61,074 bases of DNA from Stenotrophomonas rhizophila. GTDB lineage: Bacteria > Pseudomonadota > Gammaproteobacteria > Xanthomonadales > Xanthomonadaceae. The notes under the pieces are model-generated. The model was not told where the DNA came from. It saw only the letters and a program-made list of their open reading frames with translations, and did not search any database. Made by a program: the position numbers and the translations under genes. Where the stretch lies: assembly GCF_020857975.1 (NCBI RefSeq), contig NZ_JACWUO010000022.1:1-61074 (forward strand), written 5' to 3'. Positions 34,403-41,251 of this stretch are shown one piece after another; positions within the stretch are counted from its first letter, which is position 1; each line of letters opens with the position of its first letter.

Positions 34403-34444
34403 TGTTGTTTCCGGCCTTGGTTGGCCGGCATCCCGAGGAATGCG

Positions 34445-34699
34445 ATGTCGATGGACGAAGCCACTGAACTGAAGAAGCTGCGCTGGCGCTGCCGGCGCGG
34501 CATGCGCGAGCTGGACCAGCTGTTCGGCCGTTACCTGGACCGTTGCTGGCTGCAGGCACCTACCGAAGAACGCGAGGTTTTCCTGTTCCTGCTGGAAAGC
34601 GAGGACGATAGGTTGTGGCGTTGGTTCATGGGTTACGAGGAATGCCCGCATGCCCAGCCCGCCGCACTCATCGCCAGGATCCGCGCCCTGCCGGCTTGA
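34445..34699 (+). CDS. sdhE: SdhE flavinylation factor (CptB/YgfY)
   Basis: An 84-residue all-helical protein with the defining RGxxE motif at residues 18-22 (RGMRE) in CRRGMRELDQLFGRY. SdhE promotes covalent FAD attachment to SdhA. GAGGAA lies about 5 nt before ATG 34445, which I prefer over ATG 34451. It sits 42 nt beyond the hairpins after sdhB and overlaps the ygfX gene by about 50 nt, the same sdhE-ygfX pairing as in E. coli. Confidence 0.93.
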   Translation: MSMDEATELKKLRWRCRRGMRELDQLFGRYLDRCWLQAPTEEREVFLFLLESEDDRLWRWFMGYEECPHAQPAALIARIRALPA

Positions 34700-35099
34700 A
34701 TGGCGCCCGTCGCGCTGGCAATGCGGCGCGCAGCTGCTGATCACCGCGCTGGCGCCGTGGGCGCTGCATGCCAGTGCGCTGCCCGGCGCCTGGTGGTGGC
34801 CGGCCTCGCTGCTGGTGGTGGCCGGCGGCGGCCTGCAGGCATGGCGCTACTGGCGCCAACCGGCCCTGGCCATCGTCATTGCGCCCGGCCCGGCCCCGGC
34901 GCGGGTCGCCGGCCAGGCGGTCCAGGACCTGCAGCTGTCCGATCGCGGGGTGCTGCTGCAGCTTGGCTGGCGGCAGGGCGGGCGCCACCGCTGGCGGCTG
35001 TTCTGGCCCGATACGCTGGCCCCTGCGCGCCGACGTGAACTGCGACTGGCCGTGCGTGCACACTGCATTTCCCGTTCACGTCCGGCAGTGGCACCATAG
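34650..35099 (+). CDS. ygfX: YgfX/CptA-like membrane protein
   Basis: A 149-residue protein with a Trp-rich N-terminal lead (LEWRPSRWQC) and two adjacent hydrophobic segments (about residues 28-63), then a soluble domain rich in Arg and Trp. The layout, the sdhE neighbour and the overlap identify it as the YgfX/CptA partner of SdhE. In E. coli this protein has been called a toxin acting on cytoskeletal proteins, a role still debated. Similarity is by architecture more than residue identity. The start is uncertain because it lies within sdhE. Confidence 0.68.
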   Translation: MPSPPHSSPGSAPCRLEWRPSRWQCGAQLLITALAPWALHASALPGAWWWPASLLVVAGGGLQAWRYWRQPALAIVIAPGPAPARVAGQAVQDLQLSDRGVLLQLGWRQGGRHRWRLFWPDTLAPARRRELRLAVRAHCISRSRPAVAP

Positions 35100-35122
35100 C
35101 CTGAATCGTCCGGCGCACCTGC

Positions 35123-36364
35123 ATGTTCAAACCCATACCTGTTTCAATCGGGCTGCGCTACCTGCGCGCCAAACGCCGCAATGGCTTCATCTCCTTCATT
35201 TCGATGGCCTCCATCCTCGGCATCGCGCTGGGCGTGACCGTGCTGATCACCACCCTGGCGGTGATGAGCGGGTTCCAGAAGGAGATCCGCGACCGCCTGC
35301 TGCAGATGACCGCCCATACCACCATCACCAGCGACGGCGCGCCGATGTCCGACTGGCAGCGTGCGGTGGACGTGGCCAAGAAGGACCCGCGCGTGTCCGG
35401 TGCGGCGCCGTACATCGAGATCCAGGGCATGCTCAGCGGCCCGCGCGTGCAGGGGGCGATCGTGCAGGGCATCGACCCGGCGCTGGAGCCGGGCGTGTCG
35501 GTGATCAACCAGAAGATCAAGAAGGGTAGCTTCGACAGCCTCACCCCGGGCAGCTACAACCTGCTGGTGGGCCAGGAACTGGCGATCTGGCTGGGCGTGG
35601 AGGTCGGCGACACCGTGCTGGTGACGCTGGCCGAAGTGCAGGGCACCCCGGTCGGGGCGATGCCGCGGCTGAAACGCTTCACCGTCAGCGGCATCTTCGA
35701 GGCCGGTTACAACGAAATCGACCGCGGCGTGGCCTACGCCAACATGGACGACCTGGAACGCGTGCTGCGCATGGACGGGGTCACCGGCGTGCGCCTGAAG
35801 CTGCACGACATGGACAAGGCGCTGGAGGTGGGCGTGGATCTGGCCCGCAGCCTGGGCGGTGCCTACCGGGTCAGCGACTGGACCCAGCAGAACGCCAACC
35901 TGTACCACTCGCTGCGCATGGAAAAGGTGGTGATGGGCATCCTGCTGTCGCTGATCATCGCCATGGGCGCGTTCAACCTGGTGTCCTCGCAGGTCATGCT
36001 GGTCACCGACAAGCAGGCCGACATCGCCATCCTGCGCACGCTGGGGCTGACCCCGGGCGGGGTGATGCAGGTGTTCATGGTGCAGGGCTCGCTGATCGGC
36101 ATCTTCGGCACCGTGCTCGGCGTGGTCGGCGGCATCACCCTGACCTTGAACCTGGAGCGGATCCTGGGCGCGATCGAGAGCGTATTCAACGTCAAGCTGC
36201 TGCCCGAGGATGTGTATTACATCACCGGCCTGCCCACCGACATGCAGACCCCGGACATCGTCATCATCACCCTGATCGCCCTGGCCATGAGTTTCCTGGC
36301 CACCCTGTACCCCGCGTGGCGCGCCGCCCGCACCCAGCCGGCGGAGGCCCTGCGCTATGAATGA
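35123..36364 (+). CDS. lolC: Lipoprotein-releasing ABC permease LolC/LolE
   Basis: A 413-residue FtsX-type permease with one helix near residue 30, a large periplasmic domain and three C-terminal helices. It has IGLRYLRAKRRNGFISFISMASILGIALGV, MSGFQKEIRDRLL and the C-terminal YPAWRAARTQPAEALRYE. It extracts outer-membrane lipoproteins from the inner membrane for LolA. Its stop overlaps lolD by 8 nt. No second permease (LolE or LolC) is present, so the transporter may use a homodimer or a partner encoded elsewhere. Confidence 0.92.
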   Translation: MFKPIPVSIGLRYLRAKRRNGFISFISMASILGIALGVTVLITTLAVMSGFQKEIRDRLLQMTAHTTITSDGAPMSDWQRAVDVAKKDPRVSGAAPYIEIQGMLSGPRVQGAIVQGIDPALEPGVSVINQKIKKGSFDSLTPGSYNLLVGQELAIWLGVEVGDTVLVTLAEVQGTPVGAMPRLKRFTVSGIFEAGYNEIDRGVAYANMDDLERVLRMDGVTGVRLKLHDMDKALEVGVDLARSLGGAYRVSDWTQQNANLYHSLRMEKVVMGILLSLIIAMGAFNLVSSQVMLVTDKQADIAILRTLGLTPGGVMQVFMVQGSLIGIFGTVLGVVGGITLTLNLERILGAIESVFNVKLLPEDVYYITGLPTDMQTPDIVIITLIALAMSFLATLYPAWRAARTQPAEALRYE

Positions 36365-37070
36365 GCCGATGCAGCATGGCGATGAAGTGATCCGCGCCGA
36401 GGCACTGGCCAAGACCTATGCCGAAGGCCGCATGCGCACCCCGGTGTTCAACGGCTTGTCGCTGGGCGTGACGGCCGGGGAGACGGTGGCGATCATCGGT
36501 GCCTCCGGCGCCGGCAAGAGCACCCTGCTGCACCTACTGGGCGGGCTGGACACGCCCACCGCCGGCGAGGTGTTCGTGGCCGGCCAGGCCATGTCCGGCC
36601 TGTCGGACAGCCAGCGCGGCAAGCTGCGCAACCAGGCGCTGGGGTTTGTGTACCAGTTCCACCACCTGCTGCCGGAGTTCACCGCGCTGGAAAACGTGAT
36701 GATGCCGGTGCTGCTCGGCGGCGACAGCGTGGCCACCGCGTCCGCGCGTGCCCGCGCGCTGCTGGAGTCGGTGGGGCTGGGCCATCGCATGGACCACAAG
36801 CCGGGCGAGCTGTCCGGTGGCGAGCGCCAGCGCGCCGCCGTCGCCCGTGCGCTGGTCAACCGACCGGCCTGCGTGCTCGGCGATGAACCCACCGGCAACC
36901 TGGACGACAAGACCGCCGCGACGGTGTTCGAGCTGATGCTGGAACTCAACCGCGCCCACCACACCTCCCTGGTGCTGGTGACCCACGACCGCAGCCTGGC
37001 GCGCAAGCTGGACCGCGTGCTGGAACTGCGCGAAGGGCGGCTGCACGCGCTGGCCCACAGCCAGGTCTGA
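36357..37070 (+). CDS. lolD: Lipoprotein-releasing ABC ATPase LolD
   Basis: A 237-residue ATPase of the LolD/MacB class. It has Walker A GASGAGKST, the LolD-type Q-loop FVYQFHHLLPEFTALENVMMP, signature LSGGERQRAAVARAL and Walker B VLGDEPTGNLD. It drives lipoprotein release with the overlapping upstream permease. The window encodes several lipoproteins that would be its cargo. Confidence 0.95.
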   Translation: MNEPMQHGDEVIRAEALAKTYAEGRMRTPVFNGLSLGVTAGETVAIIGASGAGKSTLLHLLGGLDTPTAGEVFVAGQAMSGLSDSQRGKLRNQALGFVYQFHHLLPEFTALENVMMPVLLGGDSVATASARARALLESVGLGHRMDHKPGELSGGERQRAAVARALVNRPACVLGDEPTGNLDDKTAATVFELMLELNRAHHTSLVLVTHDRSLARKLDRVLELREGRLHALAHSQV

Positions 37071-37156
37071 GCTGGGCGCTGAATGGCCGGCGGCGGCCCG
37101 TCGCCGGCGTTGCCGCAAGGGTGCATGATCGCGGCAGTCATCCCGTTGGAGGCGCC

Positions 37157-37621
37157 ATGAAGACCCTGATTGCCACCGCCGCGCTGTGCCTGACCCTGGC
37201 CGCCTGCGCCACCACCGGCCGGCTCACCGATGAACAGCGGTTGGCCCTGTACCGGGCCCACGCCGGCCCGCCGCAGGACAGCCTGCAGTACTTCCACTCG
37301 CTCAATGGCTGGAGCGCGCTGGGCGACAGCGCGCTGGCGGTGTGGACCAAGCCTGGCGAGGCGTTCCTGCTGGAACTGCGTGGACCCTGCCAGGGGCTGG
37401 ATTATGCCCCGGCGATCGGCCTGACCAGCCAGATGGGGCGGGTCTCGGCGCGTTTTGACAAGGTGCTGGTGCGTGATCCGACCGCCGGCCCGATGAACAT
37501 GCCGTGCTTCATCGGCAGCATCCGCAAACTGGACGTCAAGGCGCTGCGCGCTTCGGAACAGGAGCTGCGCCAGGCGCAGTTGCAGGAGCGCGAAGAAGGG
37601 CAGCCTGCGCCAGGAAATTGA
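37157..37621 (+). CDS. DUF6491-like lipoprotein
   Basis: A 154-residue lipoprotein with signal MKTLIATAALCLTLAAC (Cys17). The mature part matches the DUF6491 pattern (FHSLNGWSALGDSALAVWTKPGEAFLLEL, then a Cys pair in GPCQGLDYA and MPCFIGSI). The function is unknown. ATG 37157 is preceded by GGAGG at 8 nt. It follows lolD by 86 nt. The C-terminus is Gln/Glu-rich. Confidence 0.78.
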   Translation: MKTLIATAALCLTLAACATTGRLTDEQRLALYRAHAGPPQDSLQYFHSLNGWSALGDSALAVWTKPGEAFLLELRGPCQGLDYAPAIGLTSQMGRVSARFDKVLVRDPTAGPMNMPCFIGSIRKLDVKALRASEQELRQAQLQEREEGQPAPGN

Positions 37622-37637
37622 CCGCCGCGCGCAACCG

Positions 37638-37763
37638 GTAGTGCCGGCCGCTGGCCGGCTCCCCGGAACCGGTCATCGTGCGCGTACCGACCAACGGTCG
37701 GTATCCACCGCGTCTGCGTGCCGACCCACGCCCCCCCGGTAGGTACCGACCGTTGGTCGGTAC
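37638..37763. repeat. REP cluster before yggX
   Basis: It holds a GTAGTGCCGGCCGCTGGCCGGCTCC element (37638-37662), a palindrome TACCGACC-AAC-GGTCGGTA (37685-37703) and a GTAG-foot TACCGACCGTTGGTCGGTA element (37739-37763). It fills the gap between convergent genes and may help terminate both. Confidence 0.8.
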
Positions 37764-37790
37764 GCATGCGCCGGTACGCGCGTGGCGCGA

Positions 37791-38060
37791 TCAGGCCTCC
37801 GGCACGAACCCGGCCGGTGCCTCGGCGCCGCCGCCGAACAGGTATTTCTCCAGTTCCGCTTCCAGGAACGCGCGGTGTTGCGGGTCGCGCGGCGACAGCC
37901 GGTTTTCGTTGATCAGCATGGTCTGGTGCGCCAGCCACTTGCTCCAGGCGCTCTTGCCGATCTGGTTGAAGATGCGCTGGCCCAGCTCGCCGGGATAGGG
38001 CACGAAGTCCAGGCCTTCGGTGTCGCGTTGTTCGTACTGGCAGAAGACGGTGCGGGGCAT
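37791..38060 (-). CDS. yggX: YggX-type iron trafficking / oxidative damage protection protein
   Basis: An 89-residue protein matching YggX from its first residues (MPRTVFCQYEQRDTEGLDFVPYPGELGQRI) and in the AWSKWLAHQTMLINENRL segment. YggX protects Fe-S clusters and DNA from oxidative damage; Cys7 is the conserved cysteine. It starts 5 nt after mutY, as in E. coli, forming a DNA-protection operon. Confidence 0.95.
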   Translation of the reverse strand: MPRTVFCQYEQRDTEGLDFVPYPGELGQRIFNQIGKSAWSKWLAHQTMLINENRLSPRDPQHRAFLEAELEKYLFGGGAEAPAGFVPEA

Positions 38061-38065
38061 GCGGG

Positions 38066-39205
38066 TTACTCGGAATCGTTCGGGGATGCTGCACCGCGCA
38101 TTGTACGGCGCTTGGCCGCGCGGGGCGGCGCGCCACTGTCGAGCAGCTTGCGGATCGGCGCAGGCAGGCCCAGCGTGGCCAGCGCATCGGTATCGGCCCA
38201 GCGCAGGCCGGGGTCTTCCACGCGCAGACCGTGGACCCGGCGCACCAGCACCTGCAGGTGCAGCCGGTAATGGCTGAAGGTGTGCTGCAGCACCGGCAGC
38301 GGCTCGGCGTCTTCCAGCGAACCGTCGATGTGTGCATCGAACCAGTCCTGCAGTGCGCTGCCGCTGTCGGCCTGCGGCAAGGTCCACAGTTGCGCCCAGA
38401 TGCCGGTGTCCGGCCGCTTCTGCAGCAGGATGCGGCCGTGCGCATCGCGCAGCAGCAGCGCGGTGGCTTCGCGTTCGGGCAGGGTCTTGCTCGGTTTGGC
38501 GGTGGGCAACTGGTCCGCGCGGCCGTCGCGGCGCGCCACGCAGTCGTGCTGCAGCGGGCAGATCACGCAGGCGGGCCGGCTGCGCGTGCAGACGGTGGCG
38601 CCCAGGTCCATCTGCGCCTGGGTGTAATCGGCCAGGCGCGCGCCGGGGACGCACTGCACGTGCGCGTCGGCCAGCGCCCACAGTACCTTTTCCACCGCCG
38701 GCAGCCCGGGAAAGCCGTCGATGCCGTGGTAGCGGGTGAGCACGCGCTTGACGTTGCCGTCCAGGATCGCGAAGCGATCGTTCCAGGCCTGGCTGAGGAT
38801 CGCCCCGGCCGTGCTGCGGCCGATCCCGGGCAGGGCGTGCAGCGCGTCGAAATCACGTGGCAACTCGCCGCCGTGCAGTTCGACGCAGCGTTGCGCGGCG
38901 GCGTGCAGGTTGCGCGCGCGGGCGTAGTAGCCCAGCCCGGCCCATTGCGCCATCACCGCATCGTTGCTGGCGGCGGCCAGGTCGGGCAGGGTCGGGAATA
39001 CCTGCAGGAACTTCAGGAAGTACGGAATCACCGTGACGACCTGGGTCTGCTGCAGCATGATCTCCGACAGCCAGACCCGGTACGGTGCGCGGGGATGCTG
39101 CCAGGGCAGGTCATGCCGGCCGTGGCCGTCGAACCACGGCAGCAGCCGCGCGACGAAGGCATCGTCGGTCGGCAATGGGGCGCTGGCGTGAGGCTGGCGG
39201 GTCAT
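38066..39205 (-). CDS. mutY: A/G-specific adenine glycosylase MutY
   Basis: A 379-residue DNA repair enzyme that removes adenine mispaired with 8-oxoG. The HhH motif LPGIGRSTAGAIL with catalytic Asp in ILDGNVKRVL, the [4Fe-4S] loop with Cys spacing C-x6-C-x2-C-x5-C (CTRSRPACVICPLQHDC), and the C-terminal NUDIX-like 8-oxoG domain are present. ATG 39205 (MTRQPHASAP) is preferred over 39289, which runs through a REP element. Confidence 0.96.
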   Translation of the reverse strand: MTRQPHASAPLPTDDAFVARLLPWFDGHGRHDLPWQHPRAPYRVWLSEIMLQQTQVVTVIPYFLKFLQVFPTLPDLAAASNDAVMAQWAGLGYYARARNLHAAAQRCVELHGGELPRDFDALHALPGIGRSTAGAILSQAWNDRFAILDGNVKRVLTRYHGIDGFPGLPAVEKVLWALADAHVQCVPGARLADYTQAQMDLGATVCTRSRPACVICPLQHDCVARRDGRADQLPTAKPSKTLPEREATALLLRDAHGRILLQKRPDTGIWAQLWTLPQADSGSALQDWFDAHIDGSLEDAEPLPVLQHTFSHYRLHLQVLVRRVHGLRVEDPGLRWADTDALATLGLPAPIRKLLDSGAPPRAAKRRTMRGAASPNDSE

Positions 39206-39224
39206 GCAGGTTCCGGACGGAAGG

Positions 39225-39302
39225 GTAGAGCCACGCCGTGCGTGGCTGCGTCGGCAATCGGATGCACCGGGGATGAAGCAGCCACCCATGGGGTGGCTCT
39301 AC
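39225..39302. repeat. Pair of inverted REP palindromes, mutY-ftsY gap
   Basis: GTAGAGCCACGC...GCGTGGCTGC (39225-39248) faces GCAGCCACCC...GGGTGGCTCTAC (39278-39302). The two elements are in opposite orientation about 29 nt apart, so the whole unit can also fold on itself. Confidence 0.8.
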
Positions 39303-39321
39303 CGGCGCACGCGTTGTCTGC

Positions 39322-40644
39322 TCAGGCGCCCAGCGCTTCGGGCAACAGTGCGTCGACGAAGGCTTCCGGGTCGAACACGCGCAGGTCTTCGGGGCGCTCG
39401 CCAATGCCGCAGTAACGGATCGGAATGCCGAATTCGCGGGCCAGCGCGAACACCACCCCGCCCTTGGCGGTGCCGTCCAGCTTGGTCACCACCAGGCCGG
39501 TCACGGTGACTGCGGCATGGAACTGGCGCAGTTGCGACAGCGCGTTCTGGCCGGTGGTGCCGTCGATCACCATCAGTACTTCGTGCGGGGCAGTCGGGTC
39601 GATCTTGCCGAGTACGCGGCGGATCTTGCCCAGTTCGTTCATCAGCCCGGCTTGGGTATGCAGGCGGCCGGCGGTATCGGCGATCAGCACCTGGGTGCCG
39701 CGCGCCTTGCTGGCCTGCAGGGCGTCGAAGGCCACCGAGGCGGCATCGGCGTTCTGCCCCTGGGCGACCACGGCCACGCCATTGCGTTCACCCCAGGCCT
39801 GCAGCTGGGCCACGGCGGCGGCGCGGAAGGTGTCGCCGGCGGCCAGCATCAGGCTGTGGCCGTCGTCCTTGAAACGCTTGGCCAGCTTGCCGATGGTGGT
39901 GGTCTTGCCGACTCCGTTGACGCCCACGGTGAGCACCACGAAGGGCTTGGCGGCCGGGTCGATCCGCAGCGGCTTGGCGACCGGTTGCAGGATGGCGATC
40001 AGTTCGCCGCGCAGCGCGGCCAGCAGCGCGTTGGCATCGGCGAACTCGCGTGCCTTCATGCGCTTGCGCAGGCTTTCCACCAGCGCGGTGGTGGCGCCGA
40101 CGCCGACGTCGGCGGTGATCAGCGCCGTTTCCAACTCGTCCAGCAGGTCGTCGTCGAGCTTGGGGTTGCGCGAGAACAGGCCGCCGAAGCTGCGCGCGAT
40201 CACGCTGTTGCGCAGGCGGTCGCGCCAGCCGGTCTTGCCCGGGGCGGCCGGCACGGTGCTGTCCTGGCCGGCGTCGGGCAGCGGCTGGGCCGCTTCCTGG
40301 GTGACCGCGCTGGCAACCAGCACCGGTGGCGGCAAGGGCGCGGCGATGGGCTCTGCAACCACCAGCGGTTCTGCAACCACCGGCGGGGCCGCGGCGGGCG
40401 CAACGGCAGCGGCCGTATCGGGCACGGCGACCGGGTCCACGGCAGGCGCGGCCACCGGTGCCGCGACTTCGGCCGCGATCGGCGACGCTGCGACGGCAGC
40501 GGCAGGCGCATCGACCGGCGCCGTCGGGCCGTCCTGACTGGCCTGCGGGAACGCCGCGGCCAGCTCTTCAGCCGAGTAGTGCTGGGTCTTGGGCGCGTCC
40601 TGCGGAGCGTCCTGGGGCTTTTTGCGACGGAAGAAACTGAGCAT
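39322..40644 (-). CDS. ftsY: Signal recognition particle receptor FtsY
   Basis: A 440-residue SRP receptor GTPase. The first 130 residues are an Ala/Pro/Val-rich A domain (membrane and translocon contact). The NG domain follows, with G1 GVNGVGKTTTIGKLAKRF, DTAGRLHTQ, TKLDGTAKGGVVFAL and GIGERPEDLRVFDPEAFVDALL. MLSFFRRKKP is the family-like start with an amphipathic Lys/Arg-rich tip. It docks ribosomes translating membrane proteins. Confidence 0.97.
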   Translation of the reverse strand: MLSFFRRKKPQDAPQDAPKTQHYSAEELAAAFPQASQDGPTAPVDAPAAAVAASPIAAEVAAPVAAPAVDPVAVPDTAAAVAPAAAPPVVAEPLVVAEPIAAPLPPPVLVASAVTQEAAQPLPDAGQDSTVPAAPGKTGWRDRLRNSVIARSFGGLFSRNPKLDDDLLDELETALITADVGVGATTALVESLRKRMKAREFADANALLAALRGELIAILQPVAKPLRIDPAAKPFVVLTVGVNGVGKTTTIGKLAKRFKDDGHSLMLAAGDTFRAAAVAQLQAWGERNGVAVVAQGQNADAASVAFDALQASKARGTQVLIADTAGRLHTQAGLMNELGKIRRVLGKIDPTAPHEVLMVIDGTTGQNALSQLRQFHAAVTVTGLVVTKLDGTAKGGVVFALAREFGIPIRYCGIGERPEDLRVFDPEAFVDALLPEALGA

Positions 40645-40789
40645 TGGATTCGGCGCTGAAATCAGGGGGATATGCTACCACTGCGCCCTGCGCTGGCAGG
40701 CCGGGCTAAAGGCTGGCGCACGCTGGCCGCTAACGGGTGTGAACAGCCGCGTCATGCGATGCGGCCCTTGTAGCGTGGAGCGTGCCACC

Positions 40790-41086
40790 ATGAACGTGAT
40801 GTCCATTGCCGGTTCGGGCCTGCGCGCCGCCCACCTGGGGGTGCAGGCCGCCGCGGCGAACGTGGCGCGGTTGCCGGTGGCTGGCGCCCCCCGGATCGGC
40901 GTTGCCCAGTCCCCGGTTGCCGGCGGCGGGGTGGCGGCCGGTCTGGTCGAACTGCCACCCGATCCGTCGGCCCCGGTGTCGGACCTGGTTGCGGCGAAAG
41001 AAGCAGTGCTGGCGTTTTCGGCCAATGCGCTGCTGATCCGTCGCAGCGACCAGATGCTGGGCGCGTTGTTGGACGTGCACGCCTGA
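40790..41086 (+). CDS. Mini flagellar rod/hook-like protein
   Basis: A 98-residue protein that looks like the two ends of a flagellar rod or hook protein joined together. Residues 4-27 (MSIAGSGLRAAHLGVQAAAANVARL) match the N-terminal rod motif, with the usual ANNVAN replaced by AANVAR. Residues 63-98 (DLVAAKEAVLAFSANALLIRRSDQMLGALLD) match the C-terminal rod motif. The central domain of 100 or more residues is missing. It lies between ftsY and htpG, away from flagellar genes. GGAG sits 9 nt before ATG 40790. Confidence 0.7.
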   Translation: MNVMSIAGSGLRAAHLGVQAAAANVARLPVAGAPRIGVAQSPVAGGGVAAGLVELPPDPSAPVSDLVAAKEAVLAFSANALLIRRSDQMLGALLDVHA

Positions 41087-41133
41087 ACGCGGCGTCTGGC
41101 CGCCGCCGGTAACGTGGATCCTGCCCGCCGCCG

Positions 41134-41239
41134 GTAGTGCCGGCCGCTGGCCGGCTCCTGGGAACCCATGGTGATGCGAGGAGCCGGCCAGCGGCCGGCA
41201 CTACCGGGCCCGCCGGGCGCCGACCGGGGGTCGGCACCT
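41134..41239. repeat. SMAG-type inverted dimer plus single REP
   Basis: GTAGTGCCGGCCGCTGGCCGGCTCC (41134-41158) and its exact reverse complement (41180-41204) form an inverted pair 21 nt apart. A further short palindrome GTGCCGACC-type (GCGCCGACC-GGG-GGTCGGCACC, 41217-41239) follows. They fill the gap between the mini rod gene and the htpG 3' end. Confidence 0.88.
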
Positions 41240-41251
41240 GGCTGTGCTGCC

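Noticed and set aside
34330..34444. A separate small gene between sdhB and sdhE
   Set aside because: The region is taken up by two strong hairpins and has no start with a ribosome site.
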